The translations under genes were made by a program, and so were the position numbers. From Glaciimonas sp. (GTDB lineage Bacteria; Pseudomonadota; Gammaproteobacteria; Burkholderiales; Burkholderiaceae_D), in assembly GCA_012927625.1 (NCBI GenBank), contig JABBOV010000003.1:186001-250000 (forward strand): 64,000 nucleotides of DNA, written 5' to 3'. Of this stretch, positions 36,193 to 45,460 are shown in pieces. The notes beneath the pieces are model-generated. The model was not told the DNA's origin, ran no database searches, and was given only the letters and a program-made list of their open reading frames with translations. Each line of letters starts with the position of its first letter. The stretch's first letter is position 1.

Positions 36193-36918
36193 TCAGCCTT
36201 CACCCAGATACGCCTCTTTGACTTTCGGGTCGTTCAGCATGTCTTTTGCATTTCCGCTCATGGTGATGTAGCCAGAATCCATCACATAGCCACGATGGGC
36301 TGCCTGCAAGGCAAGCTTCGCATTTTGCTCCACCAGCAAGATTGTCACGCCTTCGGCCGCTACGTTACGCACAACTTCAAAGATTTTCTCGACCATGATC
36401 GGCGACAGTCCCATGGATGGCTCGTCAAGCAGCAATAAATTGGGATGGGACATCAACGCACGCGCCATCGCGAGCATCTGTTGCTCGCCACCTGACAACG
36501 TACCCGCCATCTGCGATGCACGCTCTTTCAAACGGGGAAATACGCCGAACCATTTATCGATATCTGCTTCAATGCCAGCCTTATCGTCCCGGGTAAAAGC
36601 TCCCATCATCAAGTTTTCCTTGATGCTCATGCGGGTAAAGACGCCCCTACCTTCCGGCACCATGGCCAGGTTATTCTTGACCAGCTTGAACGATTCCTGA
36701 CCCTTGATCGATTTGCCCATATATTGCATATCGCCATCCACCCTGCAGATCGGCAAGGTGCCCGTAATCGCCTTGAGAGTGGTTGTCTTACCGGCGCCGT
36801 TAGCACCGATAAGCGTAATCAATTCACCTTTATTTACCTCGAGATCAATACCTTTGACAGCCTGAATGCCACCGTAAAAAACTTTCAGACCCGTAATTTT
36901 GAGTACATTTGCAACCAT
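36193..36918 (-). CDS. livF: Branched-chain amino acid ABC transporter, ATP-binding protein LivF
   Basis: One of two ATPases energising a HAAT-type importer for branched-chain amino acids or related compounds. The 241-residue protein has Walker A GANGAGKT at residues 38-45, the signature LSGGEQQMLAMARAL, and Walker B NLLLLDEPSMGLSP followed by the H-loop region. Short length without a C-terminal extension is typical of LivF. Its start overlaps the livG stop by one base. Last gene of the livHMGF operon. Confidence 0.95.
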   Translation of the reverse strand: MVANVLKITGLKVFYGGIQAVKGIDLEVNKGELITLIGANGAGKTTTLKAITGTLPICRVDGDMQYMGKSIKGQESFKLVKNNLAMVPEGRGVFTRMSIKENLMMGAFTRDDKAGIEADIDKWFGVFPRLKERASQMAGTLSGGEQQMLAMARALMSHPNLLLLDEPSMGLSPIMVEKIFEVVRNVAAEGVTILLVEQNAKLALQAAHRGYVMDSGYITMSGNAKDMLNDPKVKEAYLGEG

Positions 36919-37688
36919 TAATGAGTACCTCCCAAATACGCCTCGATAACGGCCGGGTTCTTCTGAATTTCAGCCGGCAAACCTTCCGCGATTGGCTTGC
37001 CGTAATCCAGAACAGTGAGACGGTCACAAAGACCCATCACCAGTTTTACATCATGTTCGATAAGCAAAATAGTCTTGCCTTCGGATTTTATTTTCACCAG
37101 TAGTTCGCGCAATCCTAATTTCTCGGTTGCATTCATGCCGGCTGCCGGCTCGTCTAAAGCCAGCAGTTGCGGATCAGTAGCTAGCGCGCGCGCAATTTCC
37201 AGACGGCGTTGGTCGCCATACGACAGATGGCGCGAAGTCCGATTCGCAAATTGCGCTATACCAACGAAAACCAGAAGCTCCATTGCACGCGCACGAATTT
37301 CCTGCTCTTCCATACGCGCGGCTTTATAACGCAGAATCGCGCCCAGTACACCTTGGTGGGTACGCACATGCCGCCCCACCATGACATTTTCGAGTGCCGT
37401 CATCTCGCTGAAGAGACGGATATTCTGGAACGTGCGTGCAATTCCTGCTTTGGCAACCTCATGCGGAGCTGAAGGCGAGTACGGTTTGCCCGCCAGCTCA
37501 AACGAACCGCTGTCAGGCTGATATAGGCCGGTTATAACATTGAAAAAAGTTGTCTTGCCCGCTCCATTGGGGCCGATCAGGCCATATATCTGCCCTTTGG
37601 CGATCTTGAGATTGACATTCGACAAGGCCTGCAAGCCACCGAAGCGCTTATTGACGCCGACAATTTTCAGAATGGTTTGTTCGCTCAT
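36918..37688 (-). CDS. livG: Branched-chain amino acid ABC transporter, ATP-binding protein LivG
   Basis: Second ATPase of the importer. The ATG at 37688 (MSEQTILKIVG) has GGAGAGC upstream and overlaps the livM stop in an ATGA arrangement. The 256-residue protein has Walker A GPNGAGKT, the signature LSYGDQRRLEIARAL and Walker B LLALDEPAAGMN. The C-terminal VLDYGKPIAEGLPAEIQKNP with the ending VIEAYLGG is characteristic of LivG. Confidence 0.95.
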   Translation of the reverse strand: MSEQTILKIVGVNKRFGGLQALSNVNLKIAKGQIYGLIGPNGAGKTTFFNVITGLYQPDSGSFELAGKPYSPSAPHEVAKAGIARTFQNIRLFSEMTALENVMVGRHVRTHQGVLGAILRYKAARMEEQEIRARAMELLVFVGIAQFANRTSRHLSYGDQRRLEIARALATDPQLLALDEPAAGMNATEKLGLRELLVKIKSEGKTILLIEHDVKLVMGLCDRLTVLDYGKPIAEGLPAEIQKNPAVIEAYLGGTH

Positions 37689-38914
37689 CAATGCTCTCCT
37701 TGTGCTGCAACCACACCGGCCACGAGCTCTGGTTTGTCGATATCCGCATCGGGTCTATCCTCGTGTTTTGGTGCTGGCCACAGTCCTGCAGGGCGGTTGA
37801 GCATGATCAAAACCATGGCCAGACCGTACAGCAGCTGGCGCAAAATCTCAGCATCTATAATCACGTGACCGAACAGTAATTTCTGGACCGGTTCAACTAC
37901 GTGGCGCAGTACCTCAGGCAAGGCCGCAAGAATAATACTGCCCAGTATCACGCCAGGAATATGCCCCATCCCGCCCAACACCACCATTGACAGAATAATG
38001 ATGGATTCCATCAAGGTAAAAGATTCTGGTGAAACAAAGCCCTGGAAAGATGCGAACATCGCCCCCGAGATACCACCAAAAGACGCTCCCATCGAGAACG
38101 CCAGCAACTTGATATTCCGGGTATTGATACCCATTGCTTTCGCCGCAATCTCATCTTCACGAATGGCAACCCAGGCCCGGCCAAGACGCGAATGCTGCAG
38201 GCGCGAAGTAATCAGGACGATGACAATGCACAAGGCCAGGAACAGAAAATAGTATGCATTTACCGATGGCATAGAATAACTGCCAATTTCAACCGTCGCC
38301 ATCGAGCCGGCTTCACCGGCCAAAGAAACGCCGAAAATTCGAATCGGCTCAATCATATTGATACCCTGCGGCCCATTGGTAATGTTTACCGGTCCATTCA
38401 GGTTATTCAGGAAAATGCGTATGATTTCCCCAAACCCGAGCGTCACAATTGCCAGATAATCGCCCCGCAGCTTTAGCGTTGGCGCACCCAGAAGGGCCCC
38501 AAACAATGCCGCCACGCCACCTGCAATCGGCACAATCAGCCAAACCGAAAGATGAATCCCGTTTTGCGCAATTTCAGGGCCAAATACCCACAATAGAAAA
38601 TTGCCGACGGGAGGGTACTGATTCACAAAGGACTCCAGCACTACAGCAAACTGTGGCGACGCAAGTAAGGCTGTAGTGTAGGCACCAACAGCATAAAAAG
38701 CGATGTAGCCCAAATCTAACAGGCCGGCAAAACCCACAACAATATTCAAGCCCAGGGCAAGCATGATGTAGAGCAGTGCAAAATCCATAATGCGCACCCA
38801 GGAGTTACCAAAATTGGCAGCGAAAAAGGGGAAGGCAATTGCGACGATTGCCAAAAGGGCAAAACTGGAATAAGCGGTGGTCGGATTCTTTTTGATGTCA
38901 AAGTTAAATGCCAT
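37688..38914 (-). CDS. livM: Branched-chain amino acid ABC transporter permease LivM
   Basis: Polytopic inner-membrane permease with about ten hydrophobic segments. The 408-residue protein contains the family regions ALGLNIVVGFAGLLDLGYIA and LRGDYLAIVTLGFGEIIRIF, and the EAA-like loop SRLGRAWVAIREDEIAAKAMG. A charged C-terminal tail of about 30 residues follows the last helix. The start lies 11 bp from the end of livH, with AAGGAAA upstream. Confidence 0.94.
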   Translation of the reverse strand: MAFNFDIKKNPTTAYSSFALLAIVAIAFPFFAANFGNSWVRIMDFALLYIMLALGLNIVVGFAGLLDLGYIAFYAVGAYTTALLASPQFAVVLESFVNQYPPVGNFLLWVFGPEIAQNGIHLSVWLIVPIAGGVAALFGALLGAPTLKLRGDYLAIVTLGFGEIIRIFLNNLNGPVNITNGPQGINMIEPIRIFGVSLAGEAGSMATVEIGSYSMPSVNAYYFLFLALCIVIVLITSRLQHSRLGRAWVAIREDEIAAKAMGINTRNIKLLAFSMGASFGGISGAMFASFQGFVSPESFTLMESIIILSMVVLGGMGHIPGVILGSIILAALPEVLRHVVEPVQKLLFGHVIIDAEILRQLLYGLAMVLIMLNRPAGLWPAPKHEDRPDADIDKPELVAGVVAAQGEH

Positions 38915-38925
38915 GAAATTTTCCT

Positions 38926-39855
38926 TTAAGCACGGTCGGCAACACGCTCGCCCATAATTCCTGACGGACGCAGTGTCAACACAATAATGAGCACGACAAA
39001 AGCAAAAATATCCTGGTAATGACTACCCAGAAAACCACCCGTCAGGTCGCCAATATAGCCAGCGCCCAGGCTTTCAATCAGCCCCAGCAAAATACCGCCC
39101 AACATCGCACCATATATATTACCTATGCCACCCAGCACAGCCGCAGAAAACGCCTTCAAACCGGGCAAAAATCCCATCGCAAACTGTGCCGAAGAATAAT
39201 TCGCGCCCCACATTACACCTGCTACCGCCGCCAGAGCAGCGCCAATGGCAAATGTCGCCACAATCACTTTATTCGCATCGACTCCCATCAAGCCAGCCAC
39301 GCGCGGATTCTCCGAGGTAGCGCGCATGGCGCGACCCATCTTGGTTTTTTCAATCAGAATTACCAATCCCACCATAGAAATAATCGCCAGTGCCAGCAAC
39401 ATGACCTGGGTCTGGGAAATCAGTGCGCCGCCAATATGAATCGGCTCACTTGACATGACCTGAGGGAAAGGCAATGGACTGCGTCCCCAAATCATCATGG
39501 CAAAAGTCTGTAGCAAAATGCCGATGCCAATAGCAGTAATCAGCGGAGCCAAGCGTGGCGCATTGCGTAATCGTCGGTAAGCCACACGTTCAATCAATAC
39601 ATTAACAAGCACACATACCGGTATTGCAGCCGCAATGGCAATCGCCAGCTTGAATATGCCCGGCATGTCTGGTGCGGAGGTTTGAATAATTTTGAGAACG
39701 GTTAGTCCGACCATTGCGCCGATCATTAATACTTCACCGTGGGCGAAATTGATAAGACTAAGAACGCCGTATACCATTGTGTAGCCAAGAGCAATCAAGG
39801 CATACATGCTGCCAAGTACCAGGCCGTTAATGATTTGTTGGATAAAAATATCCAT
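38926..39855 (-). CDS. livH: Branched-chain amino acid ABC transporter permease LivH
   Basis: Partner permease of LivM. The 309-residue protein starts MDIFIQQIINGLVLGSMYAL and has the family signatures GYTMVYGVLSLINFAHGEVLMIGA and KTKMGRAMRATSENPRVAGLMG. First structural gene of the operon. No substrate-binding protein gene lies upstream; instead there is a short leader-like frame and a terminator, so the binding protein must be encoded elsewhere. Confidence 0.95.
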   Translation of the reverse strand: MDIFIQQIINGLVLGSMYALIALGYTMVYGVLSLINFAHGEVLMIGAMVGLTVLKIIQTSAPDMPGIFKLAIAIAAAIPVCVLVNVLIERVAYRRLRNAPRLAPLITAIGIGILLQTFAMMIWGRSPLPFPQVMSSEPIHIGGALISQTQVMLLALAIISMVGLVILIEKTKMGRAMRATSENPRVAGLMGVDANKVIVATFAIGAALAAVAGVMWGANYSSAQFAMGFLPGLKAFSAAVLGGIGNIYGAMLGGILLGLIESLGAGYIGDLTGGFLGSHYQDIFAFVVLIIVLTLRPSGIMGERVADRA

Positions 39856-39927
39856 AGGTTCAAGCTCCCTCAGAAGATCGTAATTTAGTTGTTCTGCGGT
39901 TTATCTACGATCGCATCATGTGCGACT

Positions 39928-40003
39928 GCAGCAAAAACCGTTCCTCATAATAAAAACGGCACCCAGGTAAACCTCTTGGGTGCCGTAGTAGGCTTTTTGC
40001 TGC
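39928..40003 (-). terminator. Nested hairpins with terminator upstream of livH
   Basis: On the minus strand CGGCACCCA (39985-39977) pairs with TGGGTGCCG (39965-39957) and is followed by TTTTTA, a good intrinsic terminator about 95 bp before livH. It is enclosed by an outer inverted repeat GCAGCAAAAA (40003-39994) and TTTTTGCTGC (39937-39928). The leader-like frame ends directly at the outer arm. Alternative pairing between the arms could act as attenuation; this is inferred. Confidence 0.75.
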
Positions 40004-40060
40004 TTATTTAATCAAAATTTTTGCTAATGCATGGGCATGGGGGCCGTGTTCTATGATCAT
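40004..40060 (-). CDS. Candidate 18-residue leader peptide ahead of livH
   Basis: The ATG at 40060 has an excellent ribosome-binding site (AAGGAGA, 4 bases upstream) and opens an 18-codon frame, MIIEHGPHAHALAKILIK, ending in TAA immediately before a nested hairpin and intrinsic terminator. It contains four Ile and two Leu codons and three His. A translated short frame followed by a terminator ahead of an amino-acid transport operon suggests ribosome-mediated attenuation. No homologue is known to me. It could instead be a remnant of a lost binding-protein gene, though the peptide does not resemble one. Confidence 0.5.
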   Translation of the reverse strand: MIIEHGPHAHALAKILIK

Positions 40061-40447
40061 ATTGTCTCCTTGTCTTGCGCCTGATTTAAACGCTTTTTTA
40101 ATATCTGGGCGCTCTCTTTTGGGGAGCATCCAAATTAGGGCGCGATTTTACAAAATCCAAATCGTGAAGCGGCTACTCCTGTGCAGATTTTGCTCTGAGT
40201 GATACTACCCCACTGACTGCAGTGTTACACCGCAATTGTGATGTGTGGATAAAAACAGTCGATTTTGCACGCTAGATATAGTAATGAGAAATTCGATAAA
40301 CAATATCTGGAAAATTCCAGTTTATTCTAAATATAGTTCTGTAAAACTTAATCAGCGCGTTTGCCGCCACATGCGGATCAGAATTTTTTTAAGCGAGATG
40401 CATGGACGAAACACGCTGCATCCCCGATACCCAGCAGGTCAAGGCTG

Positions 40448-41383
40448 TCATGCGTTGCCCAGACCTTTTGGCAAAGGGAAGGTAACATGCTCTTTAACCC
40501 CTTCAAGGTGCTTGACGCTCTTTGCTCCCAGCACTGTCAAGCGGTCGATTACAGCTTGCACCAATACTTCAGGAGCGGATGCACCTGCGGTTACGCCAAT
40601 TCTTCTCTTGCCAGTTAGCCAGTTGGGGTCAATTTGGGCGGCGTTGTCCACCATATGCGCTACGGCTCCTTTTTTTTCCGCGACTTCACGCAAACGATTC
40701 GAGTTGGAACTATTGGGACTACCGACAACAATAACCACATCTACCATTGGCGCCATGAATTTGACCGCCTCCTGGCGATTGGTAGTGGCATAGCAAATAT
40801 CACCTTTTTTCGGCTCGACGATAAGCGGGAAGCGGCTTCGTAACGCGGCAATAATATCGGCTGTATCATCGACTGAAAGCGTGGTTTGCGAGACATACGC
40901 CAGCATGTCGGGCTGCAGCACGTCTAGGGCATCGACATCGGCAACGGTCTCTACCAAATACATGCCTTCCTCCGCTTGCCCCATCGTACCTTCCACTTCA
41001 GGATGCCCCTGATGACCGATCATGACGATTTCACGTCCTTCCCGTCGCATTTTCGCCACCTCCATATGCACCTTGGTTACCAAAGGACAGGTTGCATCAA
41101 AAACTGTCAAGCCTCTTGCAGTTGCTGCGTCGCGCACTGTCCTGGAAACACCATGCGCTGAAAAAATCACAATATTACCAGCCGGTACATCATCAAGTTC
41201 CTCGATGAAGATCGCCCCTTTATTGCGCAAATCTTCCACTACGTAAGCGTTATGCACGATTTCATGGCGTACATAAACTGGTGCACCGAACTGCAATAAT
41301 GCCCGTTCCACGATATCAATTGCGCGATCAACACCGGCACAAAAACCGCGCGGCTGCGCCAATAAAATTTCCTTTTCTTCCAT
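40448..41383 (-). CDS. ispH: 4-hydroxy-3-methylbut-2-enyl diphosphate reductase
   Basis: Last enzyme of the MEP isoprenoid pathway, reducing HMBPP to IPP and DMAPP with a [4Fe-4S] cluster. About 311 residues. The cluster cysteines are visible in [24 protein letters not shown] and [12 protein letters not shown]; catalytic and substrate regions include [14 protein letters not shown] and [13 protein letters not shown] start at the ATG at 41383, overlapping the fkpB stop in TGATG; a GTG one codon earlier is also possible. fkpB-ispH (slpA-lytB) is a conserved proteobacterial pair. Confidence 0.96.
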   Translation of the reverse strand: MEEKEILLAQPRGFCAGVDRAIDIVERALLQFGAPVYVRHEIVHNAYVVEDLRNKGAIFIEELDDVPAGNIVIFSAHGVSRTVRDAATARGLTVFDATCPLVTKVHMEVAKMRREGREIVMIGHQGHPEVEGTMGQAEEGMYLVETVADVDALDVLQPDMLAYVSQTTLSVDDTADIIAALRSRFPLIVEPKKGDICYATTNRQEAVKFMAPMVDVVIVVGSPNSSNSNRLREVAEKKGAVAHMVDNAAQIDPNWLTGKRRIGVTAGASAPEVLVQAVIDRLTVLGAKSVKHLEGVKEHVTFPLPKGLGNA

Positions 41384-41838
41384 CACATGATTCCAATGAT
41401 TTTGACTTCAAACTTCAGAGATTGACCCGCCAGCGGATGATTGAAGTCAAACAAAGCACCAGCATCATCAATCGATCGCAAAACGCCTGCAAAACGACCG
41501 CCGCCCGGTGCTGCAAAATTCACCAGGTCACCAATCGCATATTGCGCATCCGCAGGCGAATTTTCCTGCAGGGTTAACGTCGATACGCGCTGGACCAAGT
41601 CTGGATTACGCGGGCCGAATGCTTGTTCCGGCGGCAATTCAAAGGTTTGATGCATACCCTCTTGCAATCCGATCAGGCAGGCCTCTAGAAAAGGGGCAAG
41701 CTGCCCATTACCCAGCTGCAAAGTTGCAGGCTTGTCCTGGAAAGTAGTGACAATGTCTTGGCCATCCATGGATGCCAGGCGATAGTGCAACGTCAGATAA
41801 GCTGTATCGGTAACAACTGGAGGTAGTGTGGTGGACAT
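41383..41838 (-). CDS. fkpB: FKBP-type peptidyl-prolyl isomerase (SlpA/FkpB)
   Basis: SlyD-like prolyl isomerase. The start at 41838 ([14 protein letters not shown]) gives 151 residues; the open frame extends far upstream but antisense to radC. The split FKBP domain is visible as [17 protein letters not shown] and [20 protein letters not shown]. An inserted IF domain with [17 protein letters not shown] lies between, and the C-terminal [18 protein letters not shown] restores the FKBP strand. No His-rich metal tail, unlike SlyD. Translationally coupled to ispH. Confidence 0.93.
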   Translation of the reverse strand: MSTTLPPVVTDTAYLTLHYRLASMDGQDIVTTFQDKPATLQLGNGQLAPFLEACLIGLQEGMHQTFELPPEQAFGPRNPDLVQRVSTLTLQENSPADAQYAIGDLVNFAAPGGGRFAGVLRSIDDAGALFDFNHPLAGQSLKFEVKIIGIM

Positions 41839-41937
41839 GTGAAACTCGTGGTAATTGGGAATAAGCTGGTATTGTAAGCCAGCTTTATGGCCGTTTGCGC
41901 CTCTGCAAATAAACCAGACAATTGAAGGAAGCCCGGC

Positions 41938-42612
41938 ATGGCGATTACGGATTGGCCCGAAGACCAGCGCCCGCGGGAAAGGCTGATCAAACACGGGCCA
42001 CAAAAACTCTCGGATGCCGAATTGCTGGCCGTTTTTTTGCGCACCGGCGTCACCGGTAAAAGTGCAGTAGATCTGGGGCGCGAAATGATTAGCCATTTTG
42101 GCTCTTTGAACCGCTTGTTTTCTGCCCGAATCAAGGAATTCTCAGCCATCAACGGCCTTGGCCCCGCTAAATTCGCACAGTTGCAAGCGGTTCTGGAACT
42201 GGCCAGGCGTGCTCTTGCAGAAGAACTGGAAGCCGGCGTCACGCTAAGCTCGCCGCAAGCGGTGCGCCACTATCTGCAACTACTGCTCGGCAACAAGCAA
42301 TACGAGTCATTCGCTGTACTGTTCCTGGACGTCAAAAATCGCCTGATTGCTTCTGAGGAACTATTTCGCGGCACACTCACGCATGCCAGCGTTTATCCGC
42401 GCGAGGTAGTAAAAGTTGCGCTGGAGCACAATGCTGCTGCCATCATCCTGGCCCACAATCATCCGTCCGGCTCACCCGAGCCCAGCGCAGCCGATCATTT
42501 GCTCACACGCACGCTAAAGCAGACGCTGGAACTGGTTGACGTACAGGTACTGGATCATTTCATCGTCGCAGGGCGACAAATTCATTCATTCGCAGAACAT
42601 GGACAATTGTAG
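41938..42612 (+). CDS. radC: RadC/JAMM domain DNA repair-associated protein
   Basis: Widely conserved protein whose DNA-repair role is disputed. The 224-residue protein has an N-terminal helix-hairpin-helix-like region ([21 protein letters not shown]). The C-terminal JAMM metalloprotease-like motif is complete ([14 protein letters not shown]), with the upstream Glu in [18 protein letters not shown]. Start ATG at 41938 with GGAAG upstream. It is divergent from fkpB-ispH and followed by repeat copy E and then the ribosomal protein genes, as radC-rpmB is a common order in proteobacteria. Confidence 0.95.
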   Translation: MAITDWPEDQRPRERLIKHGPQKLSDAELLAVFLRTGVTGKSAVDLGREMISHFGSLNRLFSARIKEFSAINGLGPAKFAQLQAVLELARRALAEELEAGVTLSSPQAVRHYLQLLLGNKQYESFAVLFLDVKNRLIASEELFRGTLTHASVYPREVVKVALEHNAAAIILAHNHPSGSPEPSAADHLLTRTLKQTLELVDVQVLDHFIVAGRQIHSFAEHGQL

Positions 42613-42642
42613 CCATTCCATCTCAGTCGTCTCAAAAAAATG

Positions 42643-42714
42643 GGAGTATCTGCAATAACAAACTATCCTACGCATATATATATGCGGCTTTAAAATATAC
42701 CTATTTCAGTATGT
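42643..42714 (+). repeat. 72-bp dispersed intergenic element, copy E
   Basis: Head GGAGTAT 42643-42649, a 20-nt spacer, ACGCAT 42670-42675 within the perfect palindrome CGCATATATATATGCG (42671-42686), then an AATATACC block, 7 nt, and tail GTATGT 42709-42714. It lies between radC and the rpmB promoter. Confidence 0.85.
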
Positions 42715-42821
42715 ATATACTGAAAAAATATCAATTTGTTTAAGCAAGCACATGCAAGCATCGCTGCAGTAATTTGTTAAATAAAATAATAACTTATGAA
42801 ACAATTTATTTTCACAAGTCA

Positions 42822-42850
42822 TTGATAAAAAACAGTTTTTTGTCTATACT
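42822..42850 (+). promoter_or_regulatory. Strong sigma-70 promoter of rpmB-rpmG
   Basis: TTGATA (42822-42827), a 17-bp spacer and TATACT (42845-42850), near consensus, 40 bp before the L28 start codon. Expected for ribosomal protein genes. Confidence 0.85.
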
Positions 42851-42890
42851 CTCATTTTTTCCGAATTCGGAAACCATTGAGGAGTAAAAC

Positions 42891-43127
42891 ATGGCACGTG
42901 TCTGCCAAGTTACCGGGAAAAAGCCGATGGTCGGCAACAATGTTTCCCATGCAAACAACAAAACCAAGCGTCGTTTTTTGCCGAATCTGCAAAATCGCCG
43001 CATTTTCGTCGAATCGGAAAATCGCTGGGTTTCCCTGCGTTTATCTAATGCCGGTCTGCGTGTCATCGACAAACTCGGCATTGATGCCGTACTGGTCGAC
43101 ATGCGTGCCCGCGGCGAAAAAGTTTAA
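42891..43127 (+). CDS. rpmB: 50S ribosomal protein L28
   Basis: Structural component of the large ribosomal subunit. The 78-residue basic protein begins [20 protein letters not shown] and contains [19 protein letters not shown], which is diagnostic. GAGGAG precedes the ATG. It is followed 28 bp later by rpmG, and the two share the strong promoter at 42822-42850 and a terminator after rpmG. Confidence 0.98.
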   Translation: MARVCQVTGKKPMVGNNVSHANNKTKRRFLPNLQNRRIFVESENRWVSLRLSNAGLRVIDKLGIDAVLVDMRARGEKV

Positions 43128-43155
43128 TTAGCGCAACGGGATAAAGGAAACCATC

Positions 43156-43323
43156 ATGGCAAAATCTGGCCGCGACAAAATCAAGCTGGAGTCGACCGCA
43201 GGTACAGGTCACTTCTATACCACTACAAAAAACAAGCGCACCACGCCTGAAAAAATGGAGATCATGAAGTTCGATCCCAAGGCGCGCAAGCATGTTGCTT
43301 ACAAGGAAACAAAAATCAGGTAA
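43156..43323 (+). CDS. rpmG: 50S ribosomal protein L33
   Basis: A 55-residue large-subunit protein, [20 protein letters not shown] at the N-terminus and [19 protein letters not shown] at the end. It has no zinc-binding CxxC pairs, so it is the C-minus, zinc-independent form. AAAGGAAA precedes the ATG at 43156. Co-transcribed with rpmB. Confidence 0.97.
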   Translation: MAKSGRDKIKLESTAGTGHFYTTTKNKRTTPEKMEIMKFDPKARKHVAYKETKIR

Positions 43324-43339
43324 TCGATTTTTGACCATA

Positions 43340-43374
43340 AAAAGCCCCGGAAGACTACATCTTACGGGGCTTTT
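43340..43374 (+). terminator. Terminator after rpmG
   Basis: AAAAGCCCCG (43340-43349) pairs with CGGGGCTTTT (43365-43374) around a 15-nt loop, ending in a T-run. Confidence 0.85.
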
Positions 43375-43413
43375 ATTTTCTCTGCCGCATGGCACAGTAG
43401 CGATCATTAAAAA

Positions 43414-43442
43414 AAAGCGGCCAGAATAATCTGGGCCGCTTT
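43414..43442 (-). terminator. Terminator after the desaturase gene
   Basis: AAAGCGGCC at 43414-43422 pairs with GGCCGCTTT at 43434-43442. On the minus strand the stem is followed by an uninterrupted T-run (plus-strand A-run 43409-43416), so it ends the desaturase transcript. Confidence 0.8.
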
Positions 43443-43507
43443 ATATCAAAAACTGACTTTCTGTTGATAATTTAGCCGACGCTCATGCCAGCAGATACCG
43501 ACTTATT

Positions 43508-44716
43508 TTAAGCGTAGGTTCGTAGGCGCAGTGAAAAATCCCTTAACGCCTTGATGCCGGAAGCTTCAGCCCTGGTGCACCAATCCTGCAACTGTTGCAG
43601 TAATTGATCACGGCTGGCGTGCGAGCGCTCCCAGATTGCACCCAGTTCGACGCGCATCTCGTGCATAGTCTTGAGCGCCTTGCTGTGCGCGAACAATTCG
43701 GAAAGTTGCTGCTTATGGGTAGCTTCCAGCTTGCCCGGCTCACGTTGCAAAAGTTTTTTTGACGAATTCAGGAAGCTTGATCCAAGCTGAGTTTTTCCTT
43801 TCATCTGCACCAGTTCGTCATGCCACGCACGCTTTAGGGATTTGGCGTATTTAGCCATCACATCATAACGGTTGGCAATCACCGACTGCAGGGTATCGAT
43901 ATCCGCAATCCGTTTCTGTTGATCGAATTTTGGTTCAGGCGCAATTTTTTTGACTTTTGCCAAGCCGACGATTTCCATCAAGCGAATATACATCCAGCCG
44001 ATATCGAATTCATACCATTTCGATGACAGCTTGGCCGACGAGCCGAAAGTATGGTGGTTATTGTGCAACTCTTCACCACCGATCAAAATACCCCAAGGCA
44101 CAATATTGGTGGATGCATCCGCACAATCGTAATTTCGATACCCCCAATAGTGGCCAATCCCATTGACAATACCGGCGGCAGTAATCGGAATCCACATCAT
44201 TTGTACCGCCCACACGGTGATGCCAATAACCCCGAACAGCAATACATCGATAAACAGCATCAGCACCACGCCCTGCATGCTGTATTTAGTGTAGACATTA
44301 CGTTCTAGCCAGTCATCAGGCGTTCCGTGACCATATTTTTCGATGGTTTCCCGGTTTTTTGATTCGGCACGGTATAGTTCAGCGCCCTCGAACAGCACCT
44401 TTTTGATGCCCCGCGTAACCGGGCTATGCGGGTCCTCTTCGGTTTCGCATTTGGCATGATGCTTGCGATGAATCGCAGCCCATTCCTTGGTTACTTGGCC
44501 GGTGGTCAGCCACAGCCAAAAACGGAAAAAATGGCTCGAAATTGCATGGAGTTCGAGCGCCCGATGGGCTTGACAACGATGCAGAAAAATCGTAACGCAA
44601 GCAATCGTAATATGCGTTGCGATCATGGTGAAAATGAATACTTGCCAGCCGCTTGCCCTAGTGACGCCATTCGAAAGAAAATCCAGCGACGTCTCAAAAA
44701 TACCATTTAAAATCAT
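43508..44716 (-). CDS. Membrane acyl-CoA/fatty acid desaturase
   Basis: Di-iron membrane desaturase introducing a double bond in fatty acyl chains, probably for membrane fluidity. The 402-residue protein has three His boxes: HRCQAHRALELH, HRKHHAKC and EELHNNHHTFGSSAK. Membrane segments include FIFTMIATHITIACVTIFL at the N-terminus and VVLMLFIDVLLFGVIGITVW in the middle. About 120 residues beyond the last box form a charged helical extension that is longer than in minimal desaturases. GGAGAAG precedes the ATG. Single-gene unit between two terminators. Confidence 0.92.
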   Translation of the reverse strand: MILNGIFETSLDFLSNGVTRASGWQVFIFTMIATHITIACVTIFLHRCQAHRALELHAISSHFFRFWLWLTTGQVTKEWAAIHRKHHAKCETEEDPHSPVTRGIKKVLFEGAELYRAESKNRETIEKYGHGTPDDWLERNVYTKYSMQGVVLMLFIDVLLFGVIGITVWAVQMMWIPITAAGIVNGIGHYWGYRNYDCADASTNIVPWGILIGGEELHNNHHTFGSSAKLSSKWYEFDIGWMYIRLMEIVGLAKVKKIAPEPKFDQQKRIADIDTLQSVIANRYDVMAKYAKSLKRAWHDELVQMKGKTQLGSSFLNSSKKLLQREPGKLEATHKQQLSELFAHSKALKTMHEMRVELGAIWERSHASRDQLLQQLQDWCTRAEASGIKALRDFSLRLRTYA

Positions 44717-44866
44717 TACTTCTCCAGAGTTAATCGCATTTGCACGACTAGTCCCGATAAATTGAACAAAATTCGCGCTTCCACAACTGTAGAATTGTAC
44801 GCCATTTGCACCACTCCCATTGGCGCTGTCGATAGGTTCCAGGCAGCAAATATCATTGTTTAAGCC

Positions 44867-45460
44867 TCATTGTTTATAAGGTATTGCACCCTGTCGATGC
44901 CGCTCCCAGTTCAGCGCGTAGCGTGCTGCCAGCATCGGATTTTTGCGAGCGATCAAGATATTTTCCGCATTTTTGTGCTGCGCCGACCAGGTGAAGTTAT
45001 AGCTTCCCGTAATCACCGTAGCGTTTGCCGTTCCGGCATCTATGACGATGACTTTATTGTGAGCATTCTGGTACCTGGTCTCGACCCATACAGGAATGCC
45101 GGCAAGCGACAAGTCTTGTGCTTTGGAGGATGGAACTTTGGCGGACTGCGCGGCGTCAACCAACACCATCACACTGACGTCGCGCTGCTGCGAAGCAATC
45201 AATGCCCTTGCGATTTTTTTGCTGGTGAGCAGATAAGCCTGCACCAGTACCTGTTTTTTCGCACCGTCAATCGCCGTGATAATCAGCGTCTCGATATCGT
45301 CCCAGGGAGAAAAAGCTACTTGCAGGGTTCCCTGCGCAGCGATTGGGTCTGATGAAGATGCATCGAATGCGCGCGCCGCCGGTGTGCCCAGCAGCGCACT
45401 GACGCCAATCAGGGCGATGCAAGCCCTGGTAACCGACACTACATTAAAAGATTTAGTCAA
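44867..45460 (-). CDS. Phospholipase D-like HKD nuclease/hydrolase, exported
   Basis: PLD-superfamily protein with a single HKD motif, HNKVIVIDAG followed by ATVITGSYNFTWSAQ, similar to the Nuc endonuclease group that acts as dimers. I use a TTG start at 45460 (overlapping the rsmB end), which gives a signal peptide (RACIALIGVSALLG, cleavage after ARA near residue 31); a GTG at 45439 would also preserve it. About 197 residues. Role could be extracellular or periplasmic nucleic acid degradation. Translationally overlapped with rsmB, suggesting co-transcription. Confidence 0.85.
   Translation of the reverse strand: MTKSFNVVSVTRACIALIGVSALLGTPAARAFDASSSDPIAAQGTLQVAFSPWDDIETLIITAIDGAKKQVLVQAYLLTSKKIARALIASQQRDVSVMVLVDAAQSAKVPSSKAQDLSLAGIPVWVETRYQNAHNKVIVIDAGTANATVITGSYNFTWSAQHKNAENILIARKNPMLAARYALNWERHRQGAIPYKQ

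Larger units (their letters stand above)
39856..40447. other. Long intergenic region ispH-livH
   Basis: 592 bp, holding the leader-like frame, the nested terminator and, presumably, the liv promoter. From 40070 to 40440 there is AT-rich sequence with no gene, no binding-protein homologue and no repeat that I recognise. Confidence 0.6.
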
